Assembly: GCA_034430425.1 (NCBI GenBank)
Contig: DAOUEK010000026.1
Location: 1-18,405, forward strand
Reading direction: 5' to 3'
Source of the DNA: WVZH01 sp034430425
Lineage (GTDB): Bacteria; Chloroflexota; Anaerolineae; Anaerolineales; E44-bin32
DNA length: 18,405 nt
The notes beneath the pieces were generated by a model that was given only the letters and a program-made list of their open reading frames with translations, ran no database searches and had not been told where the DNA came from. The position numbers were made by a program, and so were the translations under genes. Of this stretch, positions 6,487 to 15,199 are shown piece by piece (position 1 is the first letter of the stretch; every line of letters begins with the position of its first letter).

Positions 6487-7857
6487 TTATTCTTGTTCTA
6501 CGGGCAGGGATACCGCCTGGCGCAAAACATCGGCCCTATCACTGTCCGGAGCCAGAATCCAGAGGGTCTGATTGGAGTTGCGCTCGAAGTAGACATACGC
6601 CTCGGTGGAGTCCCAGACGCTTACATAGGATGATGTACTCGTCAGTTCGCCGAAGCGCGCTTCGAGGTAGTCGATGAACGCAGCGCTGAATTCGTGCACA
6701 TCCTTGATCGTATCCCACTGGGTGACGAGCAGAAGCAGGTTCTCTCCGTTCGACTCGTTATGATAGACGTGATAGACATCGCCGCCCCAGCCCTCTGCGG
6801 CTGGCTCTGCGGCGGATCTTAAAAGCTGCTCGGTGAGCACGAGTTGGGTGCGCCACTCGCCGAGCGTATCCGCTTCGAGGAGAATCCAACCACTTTCCAG
6901 GCTGTTGAGCGCCTCGGGCACAATGAGCTTAACCGGACCATCGTGTGGATAACGCTCGGGGTGTAGGATCTGTTCTGTGGAGCTGGGCGGATCCTGATAG
7001 ACAGCATCGACGGCTGCCCATTTACCATCCCGGAAAATGGAATTAACGAAGTTCATACCGGCTTCGTATGGAAAGAGAAGATCCTTACTCAAGAAGGCAG
7101 GCGCGGAGTTAAAAACCGGGGTGTCGAGGTTGTTGATATACTCCATCGCTTGCACGAGATCCTCTTGTGAGGCATACGCGTTCATCCATTGCAATTGAAG
7201 CAAGGTTGCATCCCCTTCGATCAGTGCCTGGATGCCGGCACAGCGCTGACTGTCGAGATCGCAGCTTTCCTCGTTGAATCCGAGACCTTCTTCCAGATCG
7301 TAGGTTTGGTCCTGGAGGGCGTGGGTAAATTCGTGAGAATAGATAAGACGTTCCCAACCACTGAAGCCGGAGCCACAGATGACAGCCATCTCCTCCTGGG
7401 AATCGTCGTAGAAGCCGGCAATCTGTTCCTCGAAGAAGTCGATGTAGAAATTATACAGGTCGAAATCCTGCGGCAAGAGACCAAACAGGGAGAAAACGAG
7501 CACCTCGTCGCGTGCTTCCTCTTCACTGTATTCGGCCAGGAAATCGTCAATAATCCGCTGGCGCAATTGACTCTGTGTGAGCAGGATGCGTTCTACTGGG
7601 GCGGTTGCCTGCAGCCCGCGCAGAGTCATCACTTGTTCCTCGATGCAATCCATCGCGGCGCGCAGTTCGGCATCCATCGGTGGACAGGATTCCAGCTCCG
7701 CTTCAGTCAGTTCCAGCGTATCGACGGGAGCGTGTGCAGGCTCAACGGGGGCGGGTTCTTTGGTCGGCGAGGATGTGGGGCGATCGTCCAGCGCCGTGCA
7801 CCCGCTATAGAGTAAAAGAGTGATCATTACAACCAAGAATGCAGTCTTGCGTTTCAT
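6487..7857 (-). CDS. Secreted zincin-like lipoprotein metalloprotease
   Basis: Numbered from ATG 7857 (456 aa), a lipoprotein-type signal peptide ends LLYSGC with C20, followed by a Pro/Thr/Glu-rich tether. The zinc-protease motif is HEFTH (175-179, in YSHEFTHALQDQTYDL), with an EGDA element (E214) about 35 residues on that could supply the third zinc ligand. It should sit outside the cytoplasmic membrane and cleave peptides or act on envelope proteins; no substrate is visible. Earlier in-frame ATGs at 7935 and 7875 would add an unlikely extension ahead of the signal peptide. A GGAG lies 12 nt before ATG 7857, rather far. It is upstream of and probably cotranscribed with the HAD gene, and divergent from the GH53 gene. 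Confidence 0.75.
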   Translation of the reverse strand: MKRKTAFLVVMITLLLYSGCTALDDRPTSSPTKEPAPVEPAHAPVDTLELTEAELESCPPMDAELRAAMDCIEEQVMTLRGLQATAPVERILLTQSQLRQRIIDDFLAEYSEEEARDEVLVFSLFGLLPQDFDLYNFYIDFFEEQIAGFYDDSQEEMAVICGSGFSGWERLIYSHEFTHALQDQTYDLEEGLGFNEESCDLDSQRCAGIQALIEGDATLLQLQWMNAYASQEDLVQAMEYINNLDTPVFNSAPAFLSKDLLFPYEAGMNFVNSIFRDGKWAAVDAVYQDPPSSTEQILHPERYPHDGPVKLIVPEALNSLESGWILLEADTLGEWRTQLVLTEQLLRSAAEPAAEGWGGDVYHVYHNESNGENLLLLVTQWDTIKDVHEFSAAFIDYLEARFGELTSTSSYVSVWDSTEAYVYFERNSNQTLWILAPDSDRADVLRQAVSLPVEQE

Positions 7858-7995
7858 CTGTATACAAAGCTCCATATAGTATTGAAGGGATTCTACCATT
7901 GCATTCTTCACTGGGCCTGGCGTAAACTCATACAAATATGTCGCTTAATCAGAAAGCTGTTTTCGTCCCGACTGTATGCAGAAAGAGGAAAAGAG

Positions 7996-9723
7996 ATGAT
8001 ACATGAGGAAGACTCGCGGCAGAGCAGCCTATTCCAAAACGACAAGATCCTGCGACGAGGCGTTCCTGTGTTCGCTATCGCCCTGTTGTTGCTTTCGCAA
8101 ATCTGCTGCTCGGAGTCGACACCCACAACTTCCATCGCACCGATGCTAACGCCGCTGCCAAGCCAACAACTTGAGGCCGAGAATCTGCCAACGAACGTGG
8201 ATGTTGAGTCTTTCGAAGAAAATGTAGAAGGGTGGCAGGGGTGGGCGGAGGAGGCTGTTCTTTCGCAAGCGATCTGGGATGAGACCGGACAGCTGCTCTG
8301 GTCGGTTCAAGTACAGCCCGAAAAATTGACGGCACTGGCCAGGGATTGGCCTGCACTGGCGAAAGCGGATGGATTGACGATTCGCCTGGACTCGTATAAT
8401 CGGACGGCCTTTATCGTTCTGGGGGTTCAAGAGGCGGATGAATCGACCTACGGCCTTGTTCTGCCGCTCGGTAGGCAGCAGCCCACGGCCTACAGCATCC
8501 CGTTCGAGGGGATGGGCCTGTTGGATGGCAGCGAGGACGAGAACGGAAGGTTGGATAGGGATCAGCTGGCAACGCTGGTGATGATCGATATTACCGGGTT
8601 TATCTCGCAGCCAACGCCAAATACGATTGCCATCGACGAGGTCATTCTCTGGAAAGGGGCAGTTCCCGCAACCGATTTGAGTTGTTCCGCGCCGGTCAGC
8701 GATGAGGACGATGAATCCTTTCGCACGGGAGTGGATGCCAACTATGTTCCGCAAGCGGAGGCGACAGGACGAGGTTATTTTGTCGGTGAGGACAGGGTTG
8801 ATCCGCTTGCGCTTTTCGCCGCCAATGGTGTGGATGCTTTCCGCGTGCGTTTGTGGGTGGGCGATGAGGGTGAATCCGGCCTGGATTACGCCACCAAACT
8901 CGCACAGAGCGCCCAAGAGGCAGGCTTGCGCCCCTATCTCGTGCTTTTCCTCTCCGACAACTGGGCCGATGTCAACAAACAGCCCGTCCCGGAAATCTGG
9001 TCCACTTTGTCTCTCGACGAGAGGGCGCAGCGGATCCAGGATTATTCTCGCCAGGTCGCCAATCACTTCGTGGAGGCGGGAGTCGAGATCGATTTTTACG
9101 AAATCGGCAACGAGATCGACTACGGAATCAGCGGCGTTTTTGCGGACACGACCCAAGCGCGCGATCCGGATTCGCTGCGGGAAATAATCTGGCCGGATGA
9201 GGCCTACTTGATTCGCGCTGCGATCGCCGGTGTGCAGGAAGCGGACGCCGATGCACAATTCATGCTGCACATAGCCACATCCTGGGATCCGGAGTTTACA
9301 GTGGCCTTCTATGAAGCGATGGTCGAGCTGGGCGTGGGCTATGACTATGTGGGCCTGTCTCTTTATCCTTCTGCTTTCGGGTTGGCTGCATATGAACGCT
9401 TCTGTGAAACACTGGATCAACTGAATACGGAAGTGGGCAAGCCGGTCATACTGGCCGAAACGGCTTACCCGGCAGAGCCGCCCACAGGGGGCCCTTTTGG
9501 GGATTGGCGCAGAGCTTTGCCGGGCTACCCGTTAACGCCCGAGGGACAGGCCTATTGGCTCGCCGGCCTTTTGACAGGCATGCGCAGGAGAACAGACGTC
9601 GTTGGTGTGTATGTCTTCAGTCCAGATTTCTGGTTCAGCGGTGAGATCTGGAGCGCCTTTGCTCTCTTTGATGAAGAAGGCCAGGTGCGTCCGGCAATGG
9701 CTTCTTTTGGCTCGGATGGTTAA
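7996..9723 (+). CDS. Secreted GH53 arabinogalactan endo-beta-1,4-galactanase
   Basis: The C-terminal half (about residues 243-572 of 575) is a glycoside hydrolase family 53 barrel: GVDANYVPQAEATG, then NGVDAFRVRLWV, acid/base Glu in FYEIGNEID (E373) and nucleophile Glu in VILAETAYP (E488). GH53 enzymes cut beta-1,4-galactan side chains of pectin. Residues 67-190 or so precede the barrel and resemble a beta-rich carbohydrate-binding module (SFEENVEGWQGW). The N-terminus has a hydrophobic signal (about 22-35) ending ICCSES, a poor but possible lipobox. ATG 7996 follows AGAGG by 7 nt; the open frame starting at 7882 lacks such a site. It indicates use of plant-type galactan. The gene is divergent from the zincin lipoprotein gene and convergent with the TrmO gene, 20 bp apart. 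Confidence 0.85.
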   Translation: MIHEEDSRQSSLFQNDKILRRGVPVFAIALLLLSQICCSESTPTTSIAPMLTPLPSQQLEAENLPTNVDVESFEENVEGWQGWAEEAVLSQAIWDETGQLLWSVQVQPEKLTALARDWPALAKADGLTIRLDSYNRTAFIVLGVQEADESTYGLVLPLGRQQPTAYSIPFEGMGLLDGSEDENGRLDRDQLATLVMIDITGFISQPTPNTIAIDEVILWKGAVPATDLSCSAPVSDEDDESFRTGVDANYVPQAEATGRGYFVGEDRVDPLALFAANGVDAFRVRLWVGDEGESGLDYATKLAQSAQEAGLRPYLVLFLSDNWADVNKQPVPEIWSTLSLDERAQRIQDYSRQVANHFVEAGVEIDFYEIGNEIDYGISGVFADTTQARDPDSLREIIWPDEAYLIRAAIAGVQEADADAQFMLHIATSWDPEFTVAFYEAMVELGVGYDYVGLSLYPSAFGLAAYERFCETLDQLNTEVGKPVILAETAYPAEPPTGGPFGDWRRALPGYPLTPEGQAYWLAGLLTGMRRRTDVVGVYVFSPDFWFSGEIWSAFALFDEEGQVRPAMASFGSDG

Positions 9724-9743
9724 AGGCCGGGTGAGGGTGTCGT

Positions 9744-10226
9744 TTACTTGAAGCGAGTATCGGCGGCGTTGATATCCTTGCACGCATTTTCAAGCCAACC
9801 CATGCGCAAATCGTCGCGGTGATCGAATTCACCAACGTAGGGTTTGATATCCAGAACCGGCGTTTGGTCAAGTATATCCACGTCTTCGATGCGCAGGATG
9901 TTGCCGTCGATTCCGAGGAGTTTGACGACCGAAAGGCCGATCGGATTCGGCCGGTTTGGGGCGCGGGTGGCGAAGAGCCCGCGGGGTTTGACGTCGAGAA
10001 ATGGCGTGACCTTGAGACGGTAGGAACGCGATTCGTGCAGGTGACACAAAAGGATAATGTGGGAAAAACCATCCAGGTCGCTGAGTCCTGCCGCGTACTC
10101 GGCGAATAACTCCACCGTTCCTTTGGCCTTTTTCGCTCTGGAGGGTTGGATCGGGGTGCCCTCCATGGTCTTGAAGGGACTGTGGACAAGTCCGATAGCG
10201 TGGTATTCGATTCTCAAGTTTTCCAT
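9744..10226 (-). CDS. trmO: TrmO-family tRNA N6-methyltransferase (TsaA/YaeB fold)
   Basis: TrmO uses S-adenosylmethionine to methylate N6-threonylcarbamoyladenosine at position 37 of tRNA-Thr. The 160-aa protein carries the family marks: IGLVHSPF near the start (11-18), GTPIQPSRA (23-31), FSHIILLCHLH (54-64), and the strongly conserved GLFATRAPNRPNPIGLSVV (83-101). It is the short form lacking the C-terminal domain of E. coli TrmO. ATG 10226 has only an AGGG at close spacing. It appears to be a single-gene unit and has no evident link to its neighbours. Some members of the family are not characterised, so exact substrate is by homology. Confidence 0.85.
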   Translation of the reverse strand: MENLRIEYHAIGLVHSPFKTMEGTPIQPSRAKKAKGTVELFAEYAAGLSDLDGFSHIILLCHLHESRSYRLKVTPFLDVKPRGLFATRAPNRPNPIGLSVVKLLGIDGNILRIEDVDILDQTPVLDIKPYVGEFDHRDDLRMGWLENACKDINAADTRFK

Positions 10227-10477
10227 TTCCCTGGCGTCCTGATCATGGGATGTCGATTTCCATCGTTATTGCAAACCCGTGCTGTTCGAAAAACAACCTC
10301 ATTTCGATAAATGCTGGAAATCGTATGAGCGCGGGTCCTTTCGTTATGATATTACATGAAAGATCATATTAGAAGTCCACCGGTGTGTACGATGATCGTT
10401 GGTCTTTTGCTGTTTCATGATCTTTGGGATTGTGATACGCTTGGCAATCGAGCAAAGCGTTGAGGAGACGTTTCTTC
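10227..10477. other. Divergent intergenic region with inverted repeat
   Basis: Between the divergent TrmO and Lon genes no coding region is convincing. AAAGATCAT (10359-10367) and ATGATCTTT (10417-10425) are a perfect 9-bp inverted repeat 49 nt apart. TATGAT at 10345-10350 resembles a -10 box, without a good -35. GAGGAGA (10462-10468) is the Lon ribosome site. Confidence 0.35.
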
Positions 10478-12937
10478 ATGGCCAAACGGACGACGAAGAA
10501 ATCCACAAGAACAAAGAAATCAAAAGCCACTGGTGAAAAGAGTTTGACGGCAGAACAGCTGCGAGCGGTGTGTGATCCGGCAGCGTTAGGCTTTAAAAAT
10601 ACGGATGAATTGGCACGCCTCAAAGAAGTGATCGGCCAGCCGCGCGCCTTCCGGGCGCTGGAAATGGGAATGGAGATCGCCGGTCCAGGTTACAACGTAT
10701 TTGCGCTTGGGCAACCGGGTTCAGGGAAGACAACGTTGATTCGCGAACACCTTAAGCGCCGTGCGGTGAACGAATCTGCCCCTGATGACTGGTGTTACGT
10801 CAATAATTTCGAAGACCCGCGCCAACCCAAACTGCTGCGTATGCCGAACGGACAAGCGTTGAAGCTGAAAAAGGATGTCCACGAATTGATCCAACGCTGC
10901 GAGCAGGAAATTCAACGCATCTTTGCGAGCGAGGAATATTCGAGCGAGCAGAAACAACTGGCAGGGGAAGTTGAAAAAATCCAGGAGCAGGAATTCAACC
11001 GGCTGACCGAGCTTGCAGATAAAAACAACTTCGTTTTAGCGCAGACGCCCGTGGGGATTAAACTGGTGCCGGGGGTGAACGGAAAGCCCGCACAGCCGGA
11101 AGAGCTCGAGAAATTGAGCCACGAGCAGACAATAAAGTTAGAGAAGAAAGAGGCCATGCTTCAAGAAGAGGTTCAAAAGAGTCTCCGTCAAGTTCAAGCC
11201 CAAACACGCCAGTTCCACGAAAAATTAGTCGAACTAGATCAGCGTACGGCACTCTTTGCTGTCGAGCACCTGGTCGATGCTGTGAAAGAAAAATACGCAG
11301 CGCAGAATCCAGTGATGGTGTATCTGGATTTATTGAAGGAGGATGTTGTTGCAAACGCCAAACAGTTCCGTGATGGGGAGCAAGAGCCTCCCCGTGCGAC
11401 GGGTCGGGTGGCGGAATTCGATGCTCGCCAGCGTTATGAAGTGAATGTGTTGGTGGACAATGCCAATTGCAAAGGAGCGCCTGTTATTGTCGAGAATCAT
11501 CCTTCGTACCACAACCTCATGGGACGCATCGAGCACGAGGTGGTGCTTGGCGCCACGCTTACCAACTTTACCCTGATCCGGCCGGGGGCTTTGCATCGCG
11601 CCAATGGAGGTTATCTGATTTTACCCGCGCGCGAGGTGCTCTTGAACCAGTTCGCCTGGGAGGGGTTACAGCGTGCATTGCGCGATCAGGCGTTGCGGAT
11701 CGTGGAATTGGGAACGCAGCTGGGTTTGTTGAGTACAGCCACCCTCGAACCGGAGCCCATGCCGTTGAACGTCAAGGTTGTCTTGATTGGCACGCCGATG
11801 CTGTATTACTTGCTGAGCGCCCACGATGAAGACTTTGTCAAGTTGTTCAAGGTGAAGGCGGAATTTGCTACACTCATGGATCGAACGAAGGAGACCGAGC
11901 GGGAATATGCGCTTTTCGTTAAGGCAGTTATCGACGAAAACGATCTGCTGCCGTTCGATCACACGGCTGTCGCCAGGATCATCGAGTTTGGATCGCGTTT
12001 GGCTGAAAGCCAAAGCAAATTATCCACCCGCTTTGGGAACATCGCCGATTTGATCCGTGAATCAGCGCATTGGGCGCAAAATGATGGAAATAAAATTGTA
12101 GACGCCGTATCTGTCGATCGTGCCATCGATGAAGCGGTATATCGCAGCAATCTCGTCGAAGAGCGACTGCAGGACATGGTGACAGAGGGATTGCTGCTGA
12201 TCGACGTGCGCGGAGAAAAGGTGGGTCAGATCAATGCGCTATCCGTGTTGGAAATCGGCGGATATGAATTTGGACGCCCGACACGGATCACCGCCACCGT
12301 GTATCCGGGCAAGGAGGGCGTCGTCGATATCGAGCACGAGGCCAAGCTGGGTGGTCCCATTCACACCAAAGGGGTACTGATTATCAGCGGATTTCTGGGC
12401 AGCCGCTATGGTCAGCAGCAATCGTTGAGCCTTTCGTCACGCATCACGTTCGAACAGTCCTATGATGAGGTGGAGGGCGACAGTGCATCGGCTGCCGAGT
12501 TGATTACCATTCTCTCAGCCCTGGCAGATATGCCCTTACGACAGGATCGTGCCATCACCGGTTCGGTGAGCCAACACGGAACGATCCAGGTCGTGGGGGG
12601 CATCAATGAGAAGATCGAAGGCTTTTTTGACACCTGTGAGCAAGTGGGCCTCAGTGGCTCCCAGGGTGTGATCATCCCGCAGGGCAACCAGCCGCATCTG
12701 ATGCTCAAACAGCGCGTGGTAGATGCTGTGGCTGCGGGGAAATTCCACATTTGGCCGATTTCGACGATCGATGAAGGGTTGAGTCTGCTAACCGGCAAGT
12801 ATCCCGGTGAATTGCTGGAGGACGGGACTTATCCGGAGGGGACGGTCAACCAATTGATCATGCAGCGCTTCGAGAAATTTGCTGACTCCGATGGCTTCGG
12901 TAAAGATGCCGATGATGACGAGTCGGAAAGCAATTAG
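10478..12937 (+). CDS. ATP-dependent Lon-family protease (YcbZ/AAA_32 type)
   Basis: This cytoplasmic 819-aa protease joins a split AAA+ ATPase to a C-terminal S16 Lon peptidase. Walker A is GQPGSGKTT (78-86). A long charged helical insert (about 130-270), likely coiled coil, interrupts the ATPase part. The peptidase has Ser669 in EGDSAS and Lys712 in INEKIEG, 43 residues apart, exactly the spacing of E. coli Lon S679/K722. The presumed Walker B strand reads GGYLILPAREVL (376-387); my recollection of relatives is LVLDA-like, so the Asp is apparently Pro383. It probably degrades misfolded or specific proteins. ATG 10478 is 9 nt from GAGGAGA; the in-frame TTG at 10460 overlaps that site. It is monocistronic, ending at a strong terminator. 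Confidence 0.9.
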   Translation: MAKRTTKKSTRTKKSKATGEKSLTAEQLRAVCDPAALGFKNTDELARLKEVIGQPRAFRALEMGMEIAGPGYNVFALGQPGSGKTTLIREHLKRRAVNESAPDDWCYVNNFEDPRQPKLLRMPNGQALKLKKDVHELIQRCEQEIQRIFASEEYSSEQKQLAGEVEKIQEQEFNRLTELADKNNFVLAQTPVGIKLVPGVNGKPAQPEELEKLSHEQTIKLEKKEAMLQEEVQKSLRQVQAQTRQFHEKLVELDQRTALFAVEHLVDAVKEKYAAQNPVMVYLDLLKEDVVANAKQFRDGEQEPPRATGRVAEFDARQRYEVNVLVDNANCKGAPVIVENHPSYHNLMGRIEHEVVLGATLTNFTLIRPGALHRANGGYLILPAREVLLNQFAWEGLQRALRDQALRIVELGTQLGLLSTATLEPEPMPLNVKVVLIGTPMLYYLLSAHDEDFVKLFKVKAEFATLMDRTKETEREYALFVKAVIDENDLLPFDHTAVARIIEFGSRLAESQSKLSTRFGNIADLIRESAHWAQNDGNKIVDAVSVDRAIDEAVYRSNLVEERLQDMVTEGLLLIDVRGEKVGQINALSVLEIGGYEFGRPTRITATVYPGKEGVVDIEHEAKLGGPIHTKGVLIISGFLGSRYGQQQSLSLSSRITFEQSYDEVEGDSASAAELITILSALADMPLRQDRAITGSVSQHGTIQVVGGINEKIEGFFDTCEQVGLSGSQGVIIPQGNQPHLMLKQRVVDAVAAGKFHIWPISTIDEGLSLLTGKYPGELLEDGTYPEGTVNQLIMQRFEKFADSDGFGKDADDDESESN

Positions 12938-12968
12938 TTCTCCGTAAACCAAACGAATGACGGCATCC

Positions 12969-13000
12969 AAAGCCCCGCCGAAAACCGGCCGGGGCTTTTT
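12969..13000 (+). terminator. Intrinsic terminator of the Lon gene
   Basis: AAAGCCCC (12969-12976) pairs with GGGGCTTT (12991-12998), with inner GCCG/CGGC pairs around one bulge and an AAAAC loop, followed by a T tract to 13000. It lies 32 nt after the Lon stop. Confidence 0.9.
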
Positions 13001-13234
13001 GCGTAAGCGGAGAGGAACCAACCGCCGTTGCCGCAAGGCAAGTGTCTGGTCGGTCTCGGAAAGGACGCGCCTCGGGGTTGCGACAGAATTTCGCCTTGGC
13101 GAGCGGTGATTTCCGGCATCGAAACCGAGCCATTGCGTAAAACGAGACTACATATCTTCCCTATAGAGTCTTCACGTTTTCTTCATTGAGATTATTTAGA
13201 ATGTATTTATCGAATTTCCAAAAGGAGTGTGGTG
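13001..13234. other. Upstream region of the DUF4405 gene
   Basis: No coding signal is convincing. The last 90 bases are AT-rich and include TAGAAT near 13198, a possible -10 without a clear -35. The DUF4405 ribosome site AAAGGAG is at 13221-13227. Nothing else was recognised. Confidence 0.3.
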
Positions 13235-13876
13235 ATGGTTCGACGTGAAAGGATGTCCTTACGCACGCGAGTGAATTGGATGCTGGATTTCGTTGTTTTC
13301 CTGGTGGGAATACTTGCTGCGATCTCGGGCGTTTACTTCCTTATCAACCCCTCGGGTGGTTTTCAGGGCGGGCGCAACCCCGCGTACGGTTTGCGGGGTT
13401 TCATCGAGCGAGAAACCTGGGATGATCTGCATACCTGGGGCGGCATATTGATGATCATCGCGGCGGTGGTTCACTTCATCTATCACTGGTCGTGGGTTGT
13501 GATGATGGCCAGGAGAATGGTAGGTGGACTGCGTGCGCGAGGTTCGCGTATGTCACTCGGCGCCAAGGTCAATGTGACCGTCGACGCGCTGCTGGCCATC
13601 AGCTTCTTTGTTACCGCAATTTCAGGCGTGTTTTTCCTTTTCGCTTCCGGCGGCGGGTATCAGGGCGGTACGAATCCTGCTTGGGACTTCCCTTTCTTGT
13701 GGAGCCGCACAACCTGGGATTTGATTCACACCTGGTCGGGTGTCGTGATGATCATCACGGCAGTACTTCACTTTGCAATTCATTGGCGCTGGGTTTTGAA
13801 AGTCACGCGGCGATTTTTCCGTTCCTTGGTCCCACAATTCGGGCGAGAACCACAAACGGAGGCGAACGCTGTGTAG
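13235..13876 (+). CDS. Duplicated DUF4405 membrane protein, probable heme b carrier
   Basis: A 213-aa membrane protein with two homologous halves. Each has two transmembrane helices (about 17-36 and 68-88; 117-137 and 167-187) and a connecting loop with GGFQGGRNP (41-49) or GGYQGGTNP (140-148). Each second helix carries the same His pattern: TWDDLHTW...VVHFIYHW (H66, H80, H84) and TWDLIHTW...VLHFAIHW (H165, H179, H183). DUF4405 proteins resemble small cytochrome b subunits, so heme binding and electron transfer in the membrane are plausible, but unproved. ATG 13235 lies 7 nt after AAAGGAG; two in-frame GTGs just before are less likely. The secreted protein gene follows 54 nt later, probably in one transcript ending at 14571. 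Confidence 0.8.
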   Translation: MVRRERMSLRTRVNWMLDFVVFLVGILAAISGVYFLINPSGGFQGGRNPAYGLRGFIERETWDDLHTWGGILMIIAAVVHFIYHWSWVVMMARRMVGGLRARGSRMSLGAKVNVTVDALLAISFFVTAISGVFFLFASGGGYQGGTNPAWDFPFLWSRTTWDLIHTWSGVVMIITAVLHFAIHWRWVLKVTRRFFRSLVPQFGREPQTEANAV

Positions 13877-13930
13877 TAATCGGGTGCAGATTGAATACAT
13901 TTTCATGAAGGAGATATGGAGGTTGATGTG

Positions 13931-14497
13931 ATGTTAAAAAAGGTTTTATTTGGTGTGTTGGTGATGGGTTTAAGTGGTGTCCTGGCGGCAGGTGCGATTA
14001 ACCGCACAAACGACAGACTTGAAAGGGAAACCCGCGGCGCGCAGGATCGACAGAGCCGTCAGGCAGATGCATCGGAAAGTCCCGGGCAGTGGAATGGCGG
14101 CGGCCAGGGGGCAGGTCAGGGAGACCGGAGACAAGATGAAGAGACGAAAGTCCCTCTCGGTCAGGGGAATCAAGGCAACCGCCAGGGGGATCGAGACTCC
14201 GACGAGGTTGTAGAACCTCTGCAGGAAAACGGCGTGGTCACTGCGGTGAATGAGGATGCCCTCCTGGTGGATACCGCCGGAGGGGAAACGCTGATCGTTG
14301 AAGGGCGTGCGTGGATGTATGCCCTGGATCAAGGCTTCCAGGTCGAGGTGGGAGATCAGCTTGCGCTGTCGGGTTTTTACGAAGATGATGAATGGAAGAC
14401 GAACGAGATCGAAAATCTATCCAATGGAATGAGACTCGTTATTCGCAGCGACCGAGGTCGACCGATGTGGGCAGGGCAAGGCCGCCAGGGTTTATAA
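13931..14497 (+). CDS. Secreted Gly/Gln-rich protein with C-terminal OB-like domain
   Basis: The 188-aa product starts with a signal peptide (about 1-22, MLKKVLFGVLVMGLSGVLAA). A low-complexity Gln/Gly/Arg/Asp segment follows (30-90), then a compact beta domain (100-180) with ENGVVTAVNEDALLVDT, VEVGDQLALSGFYED and a GRPMWAGQGR end. That pattern, as I recall it, recurs in Anaerolineae proteins near DUF4405 and DUF5667 genes and resembles OB folds; the function is not known to me. ATG 13931 follows GGAGG by 8 nt, whereas ATG 13916 is only 2 nt from AAGGAG. Expected location is outside the membrane or cell-surface associated. It is downstream of the DUF4405 gene and ends at a strong terminator. 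Confidence 0.6.
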   Translation: MLKKVLFGVLVMGLSGVLAAGAINRTNDRLERETRGAQDRQSRQADASESPGQWNGGGQGAGQGDRRQDEETKVPLGQGNQGNRQGDRDSDEVVEPLQENGVVTAVNEDALLVDTAGGETLIVEGRAWMYALDQGFQVEVGDQLALSGFYEDDEWKTNEIENLSNGMRLVIRSDRGRPMWAGQGRQGL

Positions 14498-14531
14498 TGT
14501 AAAATTACCAACACGCTGGGTGGCAAGGTTT

Positions 14532-14571
14532 GTTCTCCGAAGGCGGTTTTTTGTTTTCGGAGAACTTTTTT
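14532..14571 (+). terminator. Intrinsic terminator after the secreted protein gene
   Basis: GTTCTCCGAA (14532-14541) pairs perfectly with TTCGGAGAAC (14556-14565), loop 14 nt, followed by six Ts. It separates the DUF4405 pair from the sigma factor gene, so the sigma gene needs its own promoter or read-through. Confidence 0.9.
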
Positions 14572-14635
14572 CCACGTTCCTGCAACTGTATTAGCCGTAA
14601 CGCTGGGATTTGGAATACGTCGTAATAGGTGAAGG

Positions 14636-15199
14636 ATGCCGAAGCCCGAAACGAACTGGTTGATCGCAGCACGATGCCTGGATGAAGATGCGCTGGGGGC
14701 GATTTACGACGCATACAGTGATGAGCTCTATCGTTATGCGTATCGATTGATCGGTGAACAACAGGCCGCCGAGGATCTTGTTGCGGAAACATTCTATCGC
14801 TTTCTGCGTGCTCTTCATACTGGCGGTGGCCCGCGCGAGCATCTACGAGCATACCTGTATCGCGTGGCGCATAACCTGGCCGTCGATGGTCATCGGCGAG
14901 GACATGGCGAAGTGCAGGAACTGCCAGAAGATGGTGGAACGCTGCAATCGGAAGACGATCCTTCCGCAGAAGCGGAAGCGGCCATTCAAGGCGAAAAAGC
15001 ACGTACGGCATTGTGGCGCCTGACTTCGGAGCAGCGGCAGGTGATTGTGTTGAAATTCTTTCAGGGTTTGAGCAACGAGGAAATCAGTGCCGCTATCGAA
15101 AAACCCGTCGGCGCGGTTAAAGCGCTGCAGCATCGCGGACTCAACGCGCTGCGTCGTATTTTAGAGTTCGACCGGTCGGATATGGAGGGAAAAGCATGA
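14636..15199 (+). CDS. Sigma-70 family (ECF-type) RNA polymerase sigma factor
   Basis: The 187-aa protein has sigma region 2 (about 24-90, LYRYAYRLIGEQQAAEDLVAE and YRVAHNLAVDGHRR) and region 4 (about 122-176, LTSEQRQVIVLKFFQGLSNEEIS with a helix-turn-helix). It lacks regions 1 and 3, as in extracytoplasmic-function sigmas. A stop codon in frame at 14630-14632 makes ATG 14636 the only reasonable start; AGGTGA lies close before it. Its last codons overlap the downstream DUF5667 gene (ATGA), so the two are translationally coupled in the usual sigma/anti-sigma order. It could direct transcription of the DUF4405 pair upstream; no shared promoter motif was identified. Confidence 0.9.
   Translation: MPKPETNWLIAARCLDEDALGAIYDAYSDELYRYAYRLIGEQQAAEDLVAETFYRFLRALHTGGGPREHLRAYLYRVAHNLAVDGHRRGHGEVQELPEDGGTLQSEDDPSAEAEAAIQGEKARTALWRLTSEQRQVIVLKFFQGLSNEEISAAIEKPVGAVKALQHRGLNALRRILEFDRSDMEGKA

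Noticed and set aside
8146..9420. 424-codon minus-strand open frame
   Set aside because: It is antisense to the GH53 gene, whose plus-strand protein has clear catalytic motifs; the antisense product has no recognisable motif.
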